Made by a program: the position numbers and the translations under genes
Part shown: piece after piece, positions 18,384 through 29,332 of the stretch
Position numbering within the stretch: the first letter of the stretch is position 1
Layout: each line of letters starts with the position of its first letter
Notes under the pieces: model-generated
What the model was told of the DNA's origin: nothing
The model's database searches: none
Seen by the model: only the letters and a program-made list of their open reading frames with translations
Source of the DNA: Nitrospina sp.
Lineage (GTDB): Bacteria; Nitrospinota; Nitrospinia; Nitrospinales; VA-1
Reading direction: 5' to 3'
NCBI GenBank assembly: GCA_018673915.1
Contig: JABHBK010000069.1
Span: 1 to 64,000 of the forward strand
Length of the DNA: 64,000 nt

Positions 18384-19529
18384 ATGAATAAATTCTATGC
18401 AGCCTTTCTGATATTTATCAGTTATTTTCTTCTTGTAACTTTTTTACCCAAAAATGTAGACAGTGCTTCGAAGCAAACTAGAACTGCAACGAAAGTATCT
18501 GACGCATCCGGCAATACAGAAATAGCGATTCTTGCGGGAGGTTGCTTCTGGTGTATGGAGCACCCTTATGAAGACCTACCCGGAATCTCAAAGGCCATTT
18601 CGGGATATACAGGCGGGAAAAAGAAAAATCCTACTTACAAAGAAGTCGCATCCGGCTCTACCAGCCATGTCGAAGCTGTAGAGATCCATTATGATCCAGC
18701 AATAATTTCGTTCAATGATATCCTCGAAGTTTTCTGGAGGAATATTGATCCAACGGATGCAGGCGGGCAATTTGTCGACCGGGGAAATCAATACACATCC
18801 GGAATCTATTACCTAGACAAGAAACAAAAACAAGTGGCTGAGGAATCAAAAAAACGCATGGAGGCCAGCAAACGATTCAGCAAAAAAATTCTAACGAAAC
18901 TGGTAAAGGCAGGGACATTTTATCGCGCAGAAGAATATCATCAGGATTTTTTCAAGAAAAACTATATTCGCTATAAAGTTTACCGCGCAGGCTCAGGGAG
19001 GGACGAGTTCATAGCCAAAGTTTGGGGTGATGATCGGGAATACAAAATATCTAAAACAAGTTTCGATGAGGCTAATACACCCCAATTCACCTTGATAGGC
19101 AATAAAACCAAGTCCAAAGCTAGCCTGACCCCATTACAATATAAAGTCACCCAAAAAAAAGGTACCGAACCGCCCTTCAGGAATGAGTATTGGGATAACA
19201 AACAACCTGGAATCTACGTAGACATCGTTTCTGGAGAACCTCTGTTCAGCTCTAAAGACAAGTTCAAGTCTGGGACAGGTTGGCCTTCATTCACCCGACC
19301 GCTGGTCCAGGAAAACATAGTTGAAGAAAGAGATACCAGCTATAATATGACACGAGTCGAATTGCGGTCAAAAAATGCCGATTCGCATTTAGGACACCTG
19401 TTCAAAGACGGTCCCAAACCCACGGGATTAAGGTATTGCATCAACTCGGCTTCTTTAAGATTTATTCACGCAGAAAGCTTGGCAAAAGAAGGATATGAAG
19501 ATTTTAAATCTTTATTCAGAAAACAATAA
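18384..19529 (+). CDS. msrAB: Exported peptide methionine sulfoxide reductase, MsrA-MsrB fusion
   Basis: The bifunctional enzyme repairs both S and R epimers of methionine sulfoxide. The N-terminal hydrophobic helix (residues 4-20) is a signal peptide or anchor. MsrA follows, with GGCFWCMEH (catalytic C54), and MsrB is C-terminal, with GTGWPSF and the catalytic Cys in RYCINSASL. The MsrB part lacks the zinc-binding CxxC pairs (DIVSGEPLF instead of CxxC), as in zinc-free MsrB. I chose ATG 18384 because AAGG at 18371-18374 is spaced correctly; ATG 18375 and GTG 18360 are in frame. Envelope protein repair is the likely role. Confidence 0.95.
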   Translation: MNKFYAAFLIFISYFLLVTFLPKNVDSASKQTRTATKVSDASGNTEIAILAGGCFWCMEHPYEDLPGISKAISGYTGGKKKNPTYKEVASGSTSHVEAVEIHYDPAIISFNDILEVFWRNIDPTDAGGQFVDRGNQYTSGIYYLDKKQKQVAEESKKRMEASKRFSKKILTKLVKAGTFYRAEEYHQDFFKKNYIRYKVYRAGSGRDEFIAKVWGDDREYKISKTSFDEANTPQFTLIGNKTKSKASLTPLQYKVTQKKGTEPPFRNEYWDNKQPGIYVDIVSGEPLFSSKDKFKSGTGWPSFTRPLVQENIVEERDTSYNMTRVELRSKNADSHLGHLFKDGPKPTGLRYCINSASLRFIHAESLAKEGYEDFKSLFRKQ

Positions 19530-19539
19530 TGGGCTTTAA

Positions 19540-19863
19540 ATGACAAGCGGGGCCTCCAACTCTAAACCCCAGCAATGGCACCTGTATATGATAAGAACTA
19601 ATCAGGGCCATCTTTATACAGGAATCACTCAGGATGTCAGTCGGCGTTTTTTGGAGCATCAGGAAGGTGGGAAAAAAGCAGCAAAGTATCTTCGGGGTAA
19701 AGGTCCGCTAAAGCTGGTATTTGAGCAGGAAATTGGAAGCCGGTCTTCCGCATTAAAAGCAGAAAGTTCGATTAAAAAATTACCCAAGCTGAAAAAAGAA
19801 AACCTTACAAAAAACCCAGGAGCGTTTAATTTTGACACTCCAAAAACCTCGCAAAACAAATAA
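19540..19863 (+). CDS. GIY-YIG nuclease-fold protein (YhbQ/UPF0213-like)
   Basis: A 107-residue single GIY-YIG domain. The GIY and YIG equivalents are HLYMI and LYTGIT, followed by the conserved Arg ([10 protein letters not shown]) and the glutamate region ([13 protein letters not shown]). Members of this small family resemble SLX1/UvrC catalytic domains, and YhbQ has been linked to DNA metabolism. It starts 10 bp after msrAB and is probably co-transcribed. The C-terminus is Lys-rich. Confidence 0.88.
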   Translation: MTSGASNSKPQQWHLYMIRTNQGHLYTGITQDVSRRFLEHQEGGKKAAKYLRGKGPLKLVFEQEIGSRSSALKAESSIKKLPKLKKENLTKNPGAFNFDTPKTSQNK

Positions 19864-19890
19864 ACGGGAATTTCAAATTATCAGGAACAC

Positions 19891-20544
19891 TTACTGGACA
19901 AGATTATTCTTGAAAGCATAATTAGTGATTTGAGCATTATTTTTCAAAGTGGTTTTTGTCAGAATCCGGCTTCGATAGGTTCCAACTGTTCCCACTCCCA
20001 GGTTAAGCTCACCCGCAATTTCGGTCAGGGTTTTTCCCGAACCAATCATACAAAATATTTGTAATTCTCTCGGTGACAAGTTTTCGTGCAATGCCATATC
20101 TGAATCACTCTTAAGACCCGTAACCATTTTTTCAGCGAATTTCTGGCTGACATAAACCCCACCCTCTGCAACTTTTCGAATGGCTTCGACAAGCTGCTCC
20201 GGAGCACTGTCTTTAGTTAAATAACCTGAGGCGCCCGCTTTATAAAATTGTTTGGCATAATTTTCTTCTGAAGAAATACTGAGAATAACTACTTTAATAT
20301 CAGGATAATCTAGATGAACTTTTTGCATGACCTCCCAACCGGTTTGGCCTGGCATATTTATATCCAGCAACAATATGTCAACATCCCGATTGGATAGTTT
20401 GGCCAAAACTTCATTGCCATCACCAGCCTGATCGATTAATTGCAAATCCGGGGTTTCATCAATAATCTGAATCAATCCCTTGCGCACAACAGCATGATCA
20501 TCAGCAATAATAATCTTAATTGTCTTCAAAGTATTACTTACCAT
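19891..20544 (-). CDS. NarL/FixJ-type response regulator with LuxR HTH
   Basis: This 217-residue regulator has a receiver domain with the DDH acidic pair, the phosphoacceptor Asp in ILLLDINMPGQTG and the LTKDS lysine. A LuxR/GerE HTH follows at about residues 150-215 (LSPRELQIFCMIGSGKTLTEIA). Its start overlaps the kinase stop by 11 bp, so the two form a translationally coupled two-component pair. Confidence 0.95.
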   Translation of the reverse strand: MVSNTLKTIKIIIADDHAVVRKGLIQIIDETPDLQLIDQAGDGNEVLAKLSNRDVDILLLDINMPGQTGWEVMQKVHLDYPDIKVVILSISSEENYAKQFYKAGASGYLTKDSAPEQLVEAIRKVAEGGVYVSQKFAEKMVTGLKSDSDMALHENLSPRELQIFCMIGSGKTLTEIAGELNLGVGTVGTYRSRILTKTTLKNNAQITNYAFKNNLVQ

Positions 20545-22738
20545 TATTTACTTTCGGAATTTCAACTTTTAATAAAGTTCCCTCACCCACAACGCCCTTG
20601 ATTTCGACCTTACCCTGCCAAGCAAGAACTCGCTCACGAATACCCAATAATCCCAGGGAGTTCAAATGATTTATTTGGGCCAAATCTATGCCTATCCCAT
20701 CATCTAAGACCCTTAATTCATACTCGGACTTCCTTTCAAAAAAGTCAACCTTAACGTTCTTTGCTTGAGAGTGGCGTGAAATATTAGTCAGGGTTTCCTG
20801 AAATACTCGGAACAAATCTGTTGATAGTTCCGGTTCTACCCGTATGCCTTGCGGTTCAATATGTAATTCACAATTCACATCAGTATTCTCCATAAATTTT
20901 TCACTCTGCCATTGTAAAGCCTCACAAAATCCCATTACATCCAGCACTTGAGGCCTTAATTCCGTTGAGATTCTTCGTACAGTTTTGATGGAATCATCCA
21001 AACACAAATAAATAGAGTTTACTTTATCGCGCATGCGAGTCTCAGATAAGTCCACTCTTTTCTCTAGCCAGGAAAGATCCAACTTAATAGCCGTCAACAT
21101 TTGACCCAATTCATCATGTATCTCACGGGAAATGTGTTTTCTCTCTTCCTCGCGAACTTTCTCAACTCTGTTGTACAGATTCCTCAACTCTTCGTTCAAT
21201 TTATTTCTTTCATCCGCCAACTTAGCTATGTTGTCATAGTGAAACTTTGCTTTCTTATTGTAATAGACCAGCAAACTAAAGATTATTGAAAGAAGAATTC
21301 CGGCAACACCAATAACTGTAGGAAATCCGGATTTATAGTTTGAAAAAAAACTATCCTCAAATATAATATTTACACCAAAGCTTATGTTCCTAAAATCTAT
21401 TTGCGTCCGATACTGCAAATGATTAGATGGGCTATCTTTGAGAACCCCCTCACTATCAACAAGTCCCTTCTCAGAGTCATAATATTCAATAGATAGCCCT
21501 TCTAATTCCCGAATTTGGGCGTAAGAGCTTAGCAATTTATTAATCTCAAAAACCCCCAAAATGAAGCCCCCAAACTTATCTTCAGCAAATATTGGAGAAA
21601 CGATAAGAAAACCCAACCCCCCTTGCACAAACTCAACCACATCGGTTACTTGGGTCTTGCCATTTTGTTTGGCAAAATCCAGTGTTCGCTTACGGTTTTC
21701 CTCAAAAGACAGATCCAAATCTTTAGCAGATTCATTACCTCTTATAGGCTCTAACCATCGGACGACATAATTCTCATCCACCCATTCGACCGCTAATAAT
21801 TCTTTTTTATCTTTGATGTAATTTCTTGCGTCTTTCAACCACTGCTCTTGATTTAAATACATTCTGTTTTGCCAGCGATATTTCAGGCGATCTAATGAAA
21901 GAATATCCTGGTTAATTCTATGAGTGAGAAGACTTTTAAGATGCAGGACTTCATTATTCCTTATACTTTCAATATTTTTATATTCTTCAACATTGAGGGC
22001 TTTCCAAAAGGATATGGAGACCACCAGCAACCCTACTGCTAAAAATACTGGTAATCCAGGAACTCCGCCTTCCTCTAAATTCGGGAACTTATATATAATC
22101 AGTCCAAATCCCACAACACAAAACCCTATTGAGGTATGTATGGCCATCCTAACCTGACTACCCCAACCAGATGCATACTCTATGTCAAATAAGTATCCGA
22201 CCAGAGCGACCAAAGCTAAACCCGTAATTACTGCCCCAAAAGTCTCTAAGGGTTGGAAGAGTCCAATTAATTTAGTTTTTCTATGTATTGGGTTAACAAG
22301 GACAAGAGCCAAACCACTTAACAAAAAACATAATGCCGTATTGGGAGCCATTCGCCCTGGGTGGGAGGTCATGACCGTTACATAGCCCTCCATAAACAAT
22401 TCGTCTAGCCCAGTATTTAATCCCCATAGATACTCTGCGAGAGTAATCATTCCTATGAGCAATGTTATTGCCCCAAAAAAACTTCCCAAAATCAATTTTT
22501 CAAGGTTTATACAAATAAGCCCAAGGCCAAAAAATAAAAACCCCAACGCAGTGTTGTACTGCATTGGGGCGAAGGAGAAATGTATTTGAATTAATTGATG
22601 GGATTGGGTGTGCCAACCATAAATAACGATGCTCCCTAATAAAACGCAAAGATAGCCAGAAACATTGGATAGAAGGGTTTTTCGAGCATCCACTGACTGC
22701 ACCCAAGTTTTAAGTAAATAAAGGAAAATGCTTCCCAA
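20534..22738 (-). CDS. Membrane sensor histidine kinase with CHASE domain (NarX-like HisKA_3)
   Basis: The 734-residue kinase has an N-terminal block of about seven hydrophobic helices (residues 20-245), an extracytoplasmic CHASE-like sensor domain (about 250-460), one more helix (about 473-493), a coiled coil, then HisKA_3 with H541 in SREIHDELGQ and a HATPase_c (DDGIGIDLAQIN, SLGLLGIRERV). CHASE domains bind small extracellular ligands. The TTG start at 22738 has no clear ribosome-binding site; GTG codons a little downstream are possible. It is coupled to the LuxR-type regulator. Confidence 0.92.
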   Translation of the reverse strand: MGSIFLYLLKTWVQSVDARKTLLSNVSGYLCVLLGSIVIYGWHTQSHQLIQIHFSFAPMQYNTALGFLFFGLGLICINLEKLILGSFFGAITLLIGMITLAEYLWGLNTGLDELFMEGYVTVMTSHPGRMAPNTALCFLLSGLALVLVNPIHRKTKLIGLFQPLETFGAVITGLALVALVGYLFDIEYASGWGSQVRMAIHTSIGFCVVGFGLIIYKFPNLEEGGVPGLPVFLAVGLLVVSISFWKALNVEEYKNIESIRNNEVLHLKSLLTHRINQDILSLDRLKYRWQNRMYLNQEQWLKDARNYIKDKKELLAVEWVDENYVVRWLEPIRGNESAKDLDLSFEENRKRTLDFAKQNGKTQVTDVVEFVQGGLGFLIVSPIFAEDKFGGFILGVFEINKLLSSYAQIRELEGLSIEYYDSEKGLVDSEGVLKDSPSNHLQYRTQIDFRNISFGVNIIFEDSFFSNYKSGFPTVIGVAGILLSIIFSLLVYYNKKAKFHYDNIAKLADERNKLNEELRNLYNRVEKVREEERKHISREIHDELGQMLTAIKLDLSWLEKRVDLSETRMRDKVNSIYLCLDDSIKTVRRISTELRPQVLDVMGFCEALQWQSEKFMENTDVNCELHIEPQGIRVEPELSTDLFRVFQETLTNISRHSQAKNVKVDFFERKSEYELRVLDDGIGIDLAQINHLNSLGLLGIRERVLAWQGKVEIKGVVGEGTLLKVEIPKVNNGK

Positions 22739-22747
22739 CGCTAAATA

Positions 22748-22840
22748 TTAATCTGTGTTCCACTCCGTAAAGAAATAATAAATCAATGTAACGGTAAAAA
22801 CACCCGCCAGACCCACCGTTATAATGCAGCTTAAATTCAT
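22748..22840 (-). CDS. 30-residue membrane microprotein ahead of the histidine kinase
   Basis: A short open frame starts with ATG at 22840, preceded by a GGAGAA ribosome-binding site (complement of 22845-22850), and ends 9 bp before the kinase gene. The product begins MNLSCIITVGLAG and has a single hydrophobic helix (about residues 4-24), then an acidic tail FFTEWNTD. Position, ribosome-binding site and amphipathic design support translation, and a good promoter lies upstream. It may be a kinase accessory peptide or just a leader; no homologue is known to me. Confidence 0.6.
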   Translation of the reverse strand: MNLSCIITVGLAGVFTVTLIYYFFTEWNTD

Positions 22841-23189
22841 TTTTTTCTCCACTTTGAGAATGTGATTAGAATGCTTCGCATTTTATATAAAAATCTACCC
22901 AAAAAGCAACGAGCCCGTGTATTTTTCAAGCATTTATATTGCTTAAAAAAAACATAATCGCTAGTCAGGATCCGGAAAAAGCAAAAATGGTCAATCTTTT
23001 ACCATTTCAATCAATGATGAGGTGAGCCATTGGTTTCTTTTTTCTGTTGAGTTTTCTCTCTGAGAAATAAATATTGAATTTAAATATTATTAAACTAATA
23101 TAATCTTAGCATTTAGTCGTGGAGAGGACTCCACATTTCTAAGTTGTATTCAATGAAAGTTAGAAATATTCCTACAAAGTAAATCATTA
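22841..23189. other. 349-bp AT-rich intergenic region between divergent units
   Basis: No gene is visible. The left end carries the promoter of the kinase operon. Other structures are an AAGCA/TGCTT inverted repeat at about 22930-22946 without a T-run, and a good hairpin GTGGAG (23119-23124) / CTCCAC (23129-23134) with a 4-nt loop, 56 bp before the broken methyltransferase gene. Confidence 0.6.
22882..22909 (-). promoter_or_regulatory. Promoter of the microprotein-kinase-regulator operon
   Basis: On the minus strand, TTGCTT (complement of 22904-22909) and TATAAA (complement of 22882-22887) are separated by 16 bp. A short inverted repeat AATGC-TTC-GCATT at 22870-22882 abuts the -10 box and could be an operator or a leader hairpin. 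Confidence 0.55.
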
Positions 23190-24083
23190 ATGAATTTTGA
23201 CCCAAACTGTTTGTGCCCTCTTTGTGGCTCCAACCCTGAAAAGGTCTTCTATCCCTATTCCACCAAATTCAATAATATTCACTTTAACTATTTAAAGTGT
23301 AGCAAGTGCCCCAGTGTCTTTGTCCATCCAATTCCTGACAGCGCAACTCTGGATCTCATGTACTCGAAAACGGCTTACCATGATAAATATTCTAATGATA
23401 ATGAGGAAATAGATTTTACGCTTTCGATAAACTTATTAAAACAGTATGCACAAGACAATGCCTAGGTGCTTGACTATGGTTGCGGGGTAGGAGCGTTTTT
23501 AAAAGTATTGAGTTCCAACGGATTTTTTCCATTTGGAGTGGAGTATGGCTCAGATGTAGCCAAACATGCCAGAGATATTACTGCATGTGAGGTGATGTCT
23601 GTTGAAAAATTTTTAGCCTTATCTCCCAAACCAAGCTTCGATGTAATTTATTTGGGGGATGTGCTGGAACATCTTTCAAACCCTATCGATAGTCTTAACA
23701 CAATATTACCTTTTCTAAAAACCGGCGGCATTTTGTTTGTGGAAGGCCCATTGGAGGACAATCCAAGCCTGGTTTACTGGGCATCATTAGTATATGGTTG
23801 GTTAAAGTATTCATTGCGTTCTGATCTAATCATGTTTCATTCTCCATTCCATCTTTTTCGTACTGAATCAAAACAACAACTTGCCTTTTTTGGCCGAGTC
23901 AGCACTTCTCTTGAGCTAAAACATATGAATATTTTTGAAACAGGATTTCCCTATTCACATGGGGGTTATATCAAACGATTTATTGCAAATATTTCAATTA
24001 TTTTGAGCGGAAAACCCTTTTTTGGCAGAACTTTTGGCAACAGGTTTCAAATGATATTCACAAAGAATGGTGATAAAATTTAA
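23190..24083 (+). pseudogene. SAM-dependent methyltransferase gene interrupted by an in-frame TAG
   Basis: The two halves are in the same frame and are separated only by TAG at 23463-23465 (codon 92). The first half has a zinc-ribbon-like CPLCG...KCSKC pair, typical of methyltransferases that act on sugars or polysaccharide. The second half begins VLDYGCGVGAFL, the SAM-binding motif I, followed by DVIYLGDVLEHL and a C-terminal HSPFHLFR segment. The stop thus falls directly before motif I. The downstream half could start only at GTG 23466, with no ribosome-binding site. Most likely a recent nonsense mutation; readthrough or sequencing error is possible. Confidence 0.8.
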
Positions 24084-24141
24084 GGTCCAATATCTACCTC
24101 ACAACATTGTACTGAGTTAAAAATATCAACTCCTAGAGCTT

Positions 24142-25185
24142 ATGCCCACCCGAACATATAATAAATCCGGCTTGATTTTAAAACGCGGTTCAAGCTCAGC
24201 ATCTAAAATGCAGATCAAAGATTTGCAAAGAGATCTCCGGCAATTGGGTTATCTGTATCGCTGGATTGATAGTGGTTTTGGGCTGGGCACAGAACGAGCC
24301 GTCAAAGCTTTGCAGTATGACCTTCTCAACAACCAAGGTCAAAGTACTCGCAATGATGGAGAAGCTCCAGTAGCTGTAGCCGATTACAATCAGGGGCGGG
24401 TAACCGATGTAAATGGTATCGTTAACCAGAATCTGGTCCAATGTATTTCAGACATGCTGGACGATGCTAAGTATCCCAAACTTCCTTTTGCCGAGAATCC
24501 GCAAGAAGCCAATGATGAAGTCATCCAACAATTGGATGCCCTGCGTTCTTCTCAAGTCTCCATCCCCTTCTTAAAAGCAATCTTCAAACAAGAGTCCAAT
24601 CTAAAGCACTTCTATGTTCCTCGTGGTAGGGATGATGATAGCTATATAGTTGTGGGGATGGACATCAATGCAGGAGAAAAACATGTCATCACTTCGCGTG
24701 GGTACGGTTTAGGACAATTTACTCTGTTTCATCACCCACCTACAAAGAGCGAAATTAAAAACTTCATGGTGGCAATAGAGGGAAATATCAGCAAGGCAAT
24801 TGCAGAACTTAAGGATAAATTTGAAAACTTTGTCACAGGCCCGCCTGGAGGAAGACGTGCAGATGATCGATTTGCCGATGGCAGAACTCGAAAGGAACCG
24901 ATAATCTGCCAATATGATGAAAACGACTCACGTCATTTAACAGATTGCAAAAACTGCGCACAGAATGTTAACAAACAAAATATCGTGGCTGACAAAACTC
25001 CCTACTACAAGGGTTCTAAAAATAAATTCCAGAAAACCAAATACCACGAAGGTTCTTTTGAAGATGTGCCTGCCCGTAAGGACTTCCCCTGCGACTGGCC
25101 TTATGCCATGCGCCGATATAACGGCTCCGGTGTAAACTCCTACAATTACCAAGCCCGAGTACTAAAGCGTTTGGCTAATTTGTAA
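24142..25185 (+). CDS. Peptidoglycan-binding, lysozyme/transglycosylase-like protein
   Basis: A 347-residue protein. A PG_binding_1 domain is at about residues 25-60 (LQRDLRQLGYLYRWIDSGFG, then GTERAVKALQ). A lysozyme-like part follows: FLKAIFKQESN, with a candidate catalytic Glu, and SRGYGLGQF, matching the G-x-x-Q motif of transglycosylases. There are Cys pairs near the end (CKNCAQNV). No signal peptide is present, so export would need a holin, type VI or other route, or an upstream start that I cannot see. It lies beside the broken methyltransferase. Confidence 0.72.
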   Translation: MPTRTYNKSGLILKRGSSSASKMQIKDLQRDLRQLGYLYRWIDSGFGLGTERAVKALQYDLLNNQGQSTRNDGEAPVAVADYNQGRVTDVNGIVNQNLVQCISDMLDDAKYPKLPFAENPQEANDEVIQQLDALRSSQVSIPFLKAIFKQESNLKHFYVPRGRDDDSYIVVGMDINAGEKHVITSRGYGLGQFTLFHHPPTKSEIKNFMVAIEGNISKAIAELKDKFENFVTGPPGGRRADDRFADGRTRKEPIICQYDENDSRHLTDCKNCAQNVNKQNIVADKTPYYKGSKNKFQKTKYHEGSFEDVPARKDFPCDWPYAMRRYNGSGVNSYNYQARVLKRLANL

Positions 25186-25204
25186 AACACAAATTAACCG
25201 GCAA

Positions 25205-26839
<1,635 letters not shown>

Positions 26840-26863
26840 TCAAATATCCTCATCAATTTCAGT

Positions 26864-27646
26864 TCAGGGTAAAACCGCCGCCAAATGTTTCTCTATAATC
26901 GCCAAATCTGCTTCACAATCGACTCCTATTGAGTCTATATTTGTTTCAACAACTTTAATTTTGAATCCACCCTCAAGGATGCGCAATTGTTCGAGTTTTT
27001 CAATTTTTTCAAGACCCGAATCAGGCAAACTCCCAAAACCCATTAGAAATTTTTTCCTGTATGCGTACAGCCCAATATGTTTATACCAGAAAGATTTCAA
27101 TGGGTCGAACGATGAATATTCAATCGAATCACCCCCCCATTTATCTCTATCCCAGGGAATGGGAGCTTTTGAAAAATACAAGGCTGAGTTGGAATTATCG
27201 ACCACAACCTTGGTAACATTTCGATCCATCAGCTCTTCACAGCTTTTAATTAAAATCCTTAACGTGACTGTTGACTCTATAGCGTTTTCTAATAAAGGGC
27301 GCACGACTCGGTCTATATTCTCGGGGGCAATAAGTGGCTCGTCCCCTTGCACATTAACCACAACCTCACATTCTCGATCACGAACCACCTCTGCTATACG
27401 GTCTGTTCCGGACTCATGATCCGCAGAAGTCATGACGGCGTTACCGCCAAATCCATTTACAGCTTCCAAAATCCGGTTATCATCGGTGGCAACAATCACC
27501 TCTGAGATACTTTTTGCTTTGCTGGCCTGCTCAAAAACCCATTGCACCATTGGCTTTCCTTTGATGAGGGCAAGAGGTTTTCCAGGAAACCGCGAGGAAG
27601 CCCACCGTGCAGGAATTACGGCTATGACTTTTGAATCAGTAGGCAT
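26864..27646 (-). CDS. kdsB: 3-deoxy-manno-octulosonate cytidylyltransferase (CMP-KDO synthetase)
   Basis: KdsB activates KDO with CTP for lipopolysaccharide inner-core synthesis. The 260-residue protein starts with the nucleotide-binding motif VIPARWASSRFPGKPL and contains VVNVQGDEPLI and the HIGLYAYRK segment. Its start overlaps the upstream sugar transferase by a few bases, and pyrG, which supplies CTP, follows 24 bp downstream. This is direct evidence for a KDO-containing outer membrane. Confidence 0.96.
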   Translation of the reverse strand: MPTDSKVIAVIPARWASSRFPGKPLALIKGKPMVQWVFEQASKAKSISEVIVATDDNRILEAVNGFGGNAVMTSADHESGTDRIAEVVRDRECEVVVNVQGDEPLIAPENIDRVVRPLLENAIESTVTLRILIKSCEELMDRNVTKVVVDNSNSALYFSKAPIPWDRDKWGGDSIEYSSFDPLKSFWYKHIGLYAYRKKFLMGFGSLPDSGLEKIEKLEQLRILEGGFKIKVVETNIDSIGVDCEADLAIIEKHLAAVLP

Positions 27647-29039
27647 GCCGGTTGATCAATCCTTTCCATATGGTCATGACAAGAATTTTCAAATCAAACA
27701 ATAAAGACCAGTTTTTAATATAATATAAGTCACACTCAATCCTTTTTTCCAAAGAGGTATTTCCCCTCCAACCATTTACTTGAGCCCACCCAGTTAACCC
27801 CGCCTTCATCTTCAATCGCAACATATAAAAAGGAATGGATTTCTTGAACTCTTCTACAAACACTGGTCGTTCAGGACGTGGACCCACCAAGCTCATTTGC
27901 CCGCTAAAAACATTAAATAATTGAGGCAGTTCATCCAGGCTAGTCTGCCTTAAAATCGTACCAACTCGGGTGCGCCTGTCATCATTCTCCTTCGCCCAAA
28001 CTGGTCCAGTTTGATTCTCCGCCTCAGTGGTCATGGATCGAAACTTGTACATCCAGAAAACGTTTCGGTCTAACCCCATGCGCTCTTGCCGATAAAATAA
28101 GGGTCCTTGAGATTCCAGTTTAAGAATTATTCCAATGAGAACCATAAGAGGAAAAGCAATAATAAGGGCAAACCCAGAAAGAACAATATCTGAAAACCGC
28201 TTCAATACAATATTCCATCCATAAAGGGGAGATTCAAATAGGTTGATCAGTGGCATCCCATCAAGCTCTTCTACCCCTGAATGCAAATCCATATATCGTA
28301 AAAGATCGGGCACTAGTTTGATGTCAACGGTTTCCTCTCCTAAAGAGGTTAAAATTTCTTCGAGTTGATCATGAGCCTTATACGGCAACGCGATGAAAAG
28401 CTGGTCCACTTCGTTTTCTCGAATAACCCGAACCACATCTTGATAAGCACCCAAAACTGTATGGCCCCTAAATAACTTTCCCACATTTTCGGGAGAATCG
28501 GATAAATAGCCCACTACTGAAAAACCAATTTCGGGATTTTTCACCAACCTTTCCACAACCTTCTGCCCAAGCTCTTCTGCCCCGATTACCAAAACTTTTT
28601 TTAGGTTAACCCCCTTGGCATGCATCTCTTTAATCAACAGACCCGCTAGTTGATGGGAAAAAAACAACATAATAGTAGCGATTAGCCAGAAGTATACGAC
28701 CATGATCCGGGAAAAGGTTAAGTCACGGATAAAAAACGTAGCTGCCATGAGCATAAGAACCGACAAAGTGGCTAATTTCAAAGCCCCTAAGGCCTGACTC
28801 ATCTTCGATTGTTTACTGGACTGATAAGCAAACCCAAGCACCCGACCATTAATAAGAAATACTATCCAAATAGGCGCTATTGCATACAAGTACATATTTT
28901 CACTCGGTATAGGACCGGAGGGAGCAATTAGTTGTAATTTAAACCGGATTAAATAAGCAAACAACCAGGAGAGAGTTACTGCCAAAGCATCAAGAAAAAA
29001 TAAGACCGTCAGGTAAAGTTGACCATGTTTCCGAATCAT
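27636..29039 (-). CDS. Undecaprenyl-phosphate sugar phosphotransferase (WbaP/WcaJ-like)
   Basis: This 467-residue polyisoprenyl-phosphate hexose-1-phosphate transferase starts exopolysaccharide or O-antigen units on the lipid carrier. About four N-terminal membrane helices, a CoA-binding-like middle domain (KVLVIGAEELGQKVVERL) and a final helix lead into the catalytic Bac_transf domain (FYRQERMGLDRNVFWMYKFRSM, VGPRPERPVF). ATG 29039 is preferred over the in-frame TTG 29048. The gene overlaps kdsB, linking surface polysaccharide and KDO supply. Confidence 0.93.
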   Translation of the reverse strand: MIRKHGQLYLTVLFFLDALAVTLSWLFAYLIRFKLQLIAPSGPIPSENMYLYAIAPIWIVFLINGRVLGFAYQSSKQSKMSQALGALKLATLSVLMLMAATFFIRDLTFSRIMVVYFWLIATIMLFFSHQLAGLLIKEMHAKGVNLKKVLVIGAEELGQKVVERLVKNPEIGFSVVGYLSDSPENVGKLFRGHTVLGAYQDVVRVIRENEVDQLFIALPYKAHDQLEEILTSLGEETVDIKLVPDLLRYMDLHSGVEELDGMPLINLFESPLYGWNIVLKRFSDIVLSGFALIIAFPLMVLIGIILKLESQGPLFYRQERMGLDRNVFWMYKFRSMTTEAENQTGPVWAKENDDRRTRVGTILRQTSLDELPQLFNVFSGQMSLVGPRPERPVFVEEFKKSIPFYMLRLKMKAGLTGWAQVNGWRGNTSLEKRIECDLYYIKNWSLLFDLKILVMTIWKGLINRHAY

Positions 29040-29332
29040 ATATGACAAAAGAAATCGCTTCCTTCTCTTTATATCTTTCCTGCGAGAATTTTAATTTCCC
29101 GAAGAAATAAAGAATTCTGGACAAATATTATTTGAAAAACATTAGGGTTTTATCTGAAGAAATGGAGCCTTAAACCACCAGAGCCGACAGGGATTTCAGA
29201 TCAGGCGATCAGGAATTTGATATCAGGAAATGCCTGCATACAAAGACCTGTATGGAAGGAGAATAACCCAAAATTTAACTGGCTTCAACCGATAAGTGGG
29301 GAAGTGAAGGCAAAAGGTTGCAAAGCGGCTAA
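29040..29332. other. 293-bp intergenic region
   Basis: No coding sequence or RNA gene is evident. ATCAGG occurs three times in 28 bp (29200-29205, 29208-29213, 29222-29227), the last overlapping the palindrome TGATATCA at 29218-29225. The region probably includes the promoter for the minus-strand sugar transferase operon. No T-run hairpin was found. Confidence 0.4.

Noticed and set aside
22930..22946. AAGCA/TGCTT inverted repeat
   Set aside because: The stem is AT-rich and only 5 bp, and no T-run follows on either strand in the right direction.
23463..23465. TAG as recoded sense codon (for example pyrrolysine)
   Set aside because: TAG ends the DUF58 gene at 63411-63413, and no suppressor tRNA or pyrrolysine genes are seen in this window. 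A nonsense mutation is simpler.
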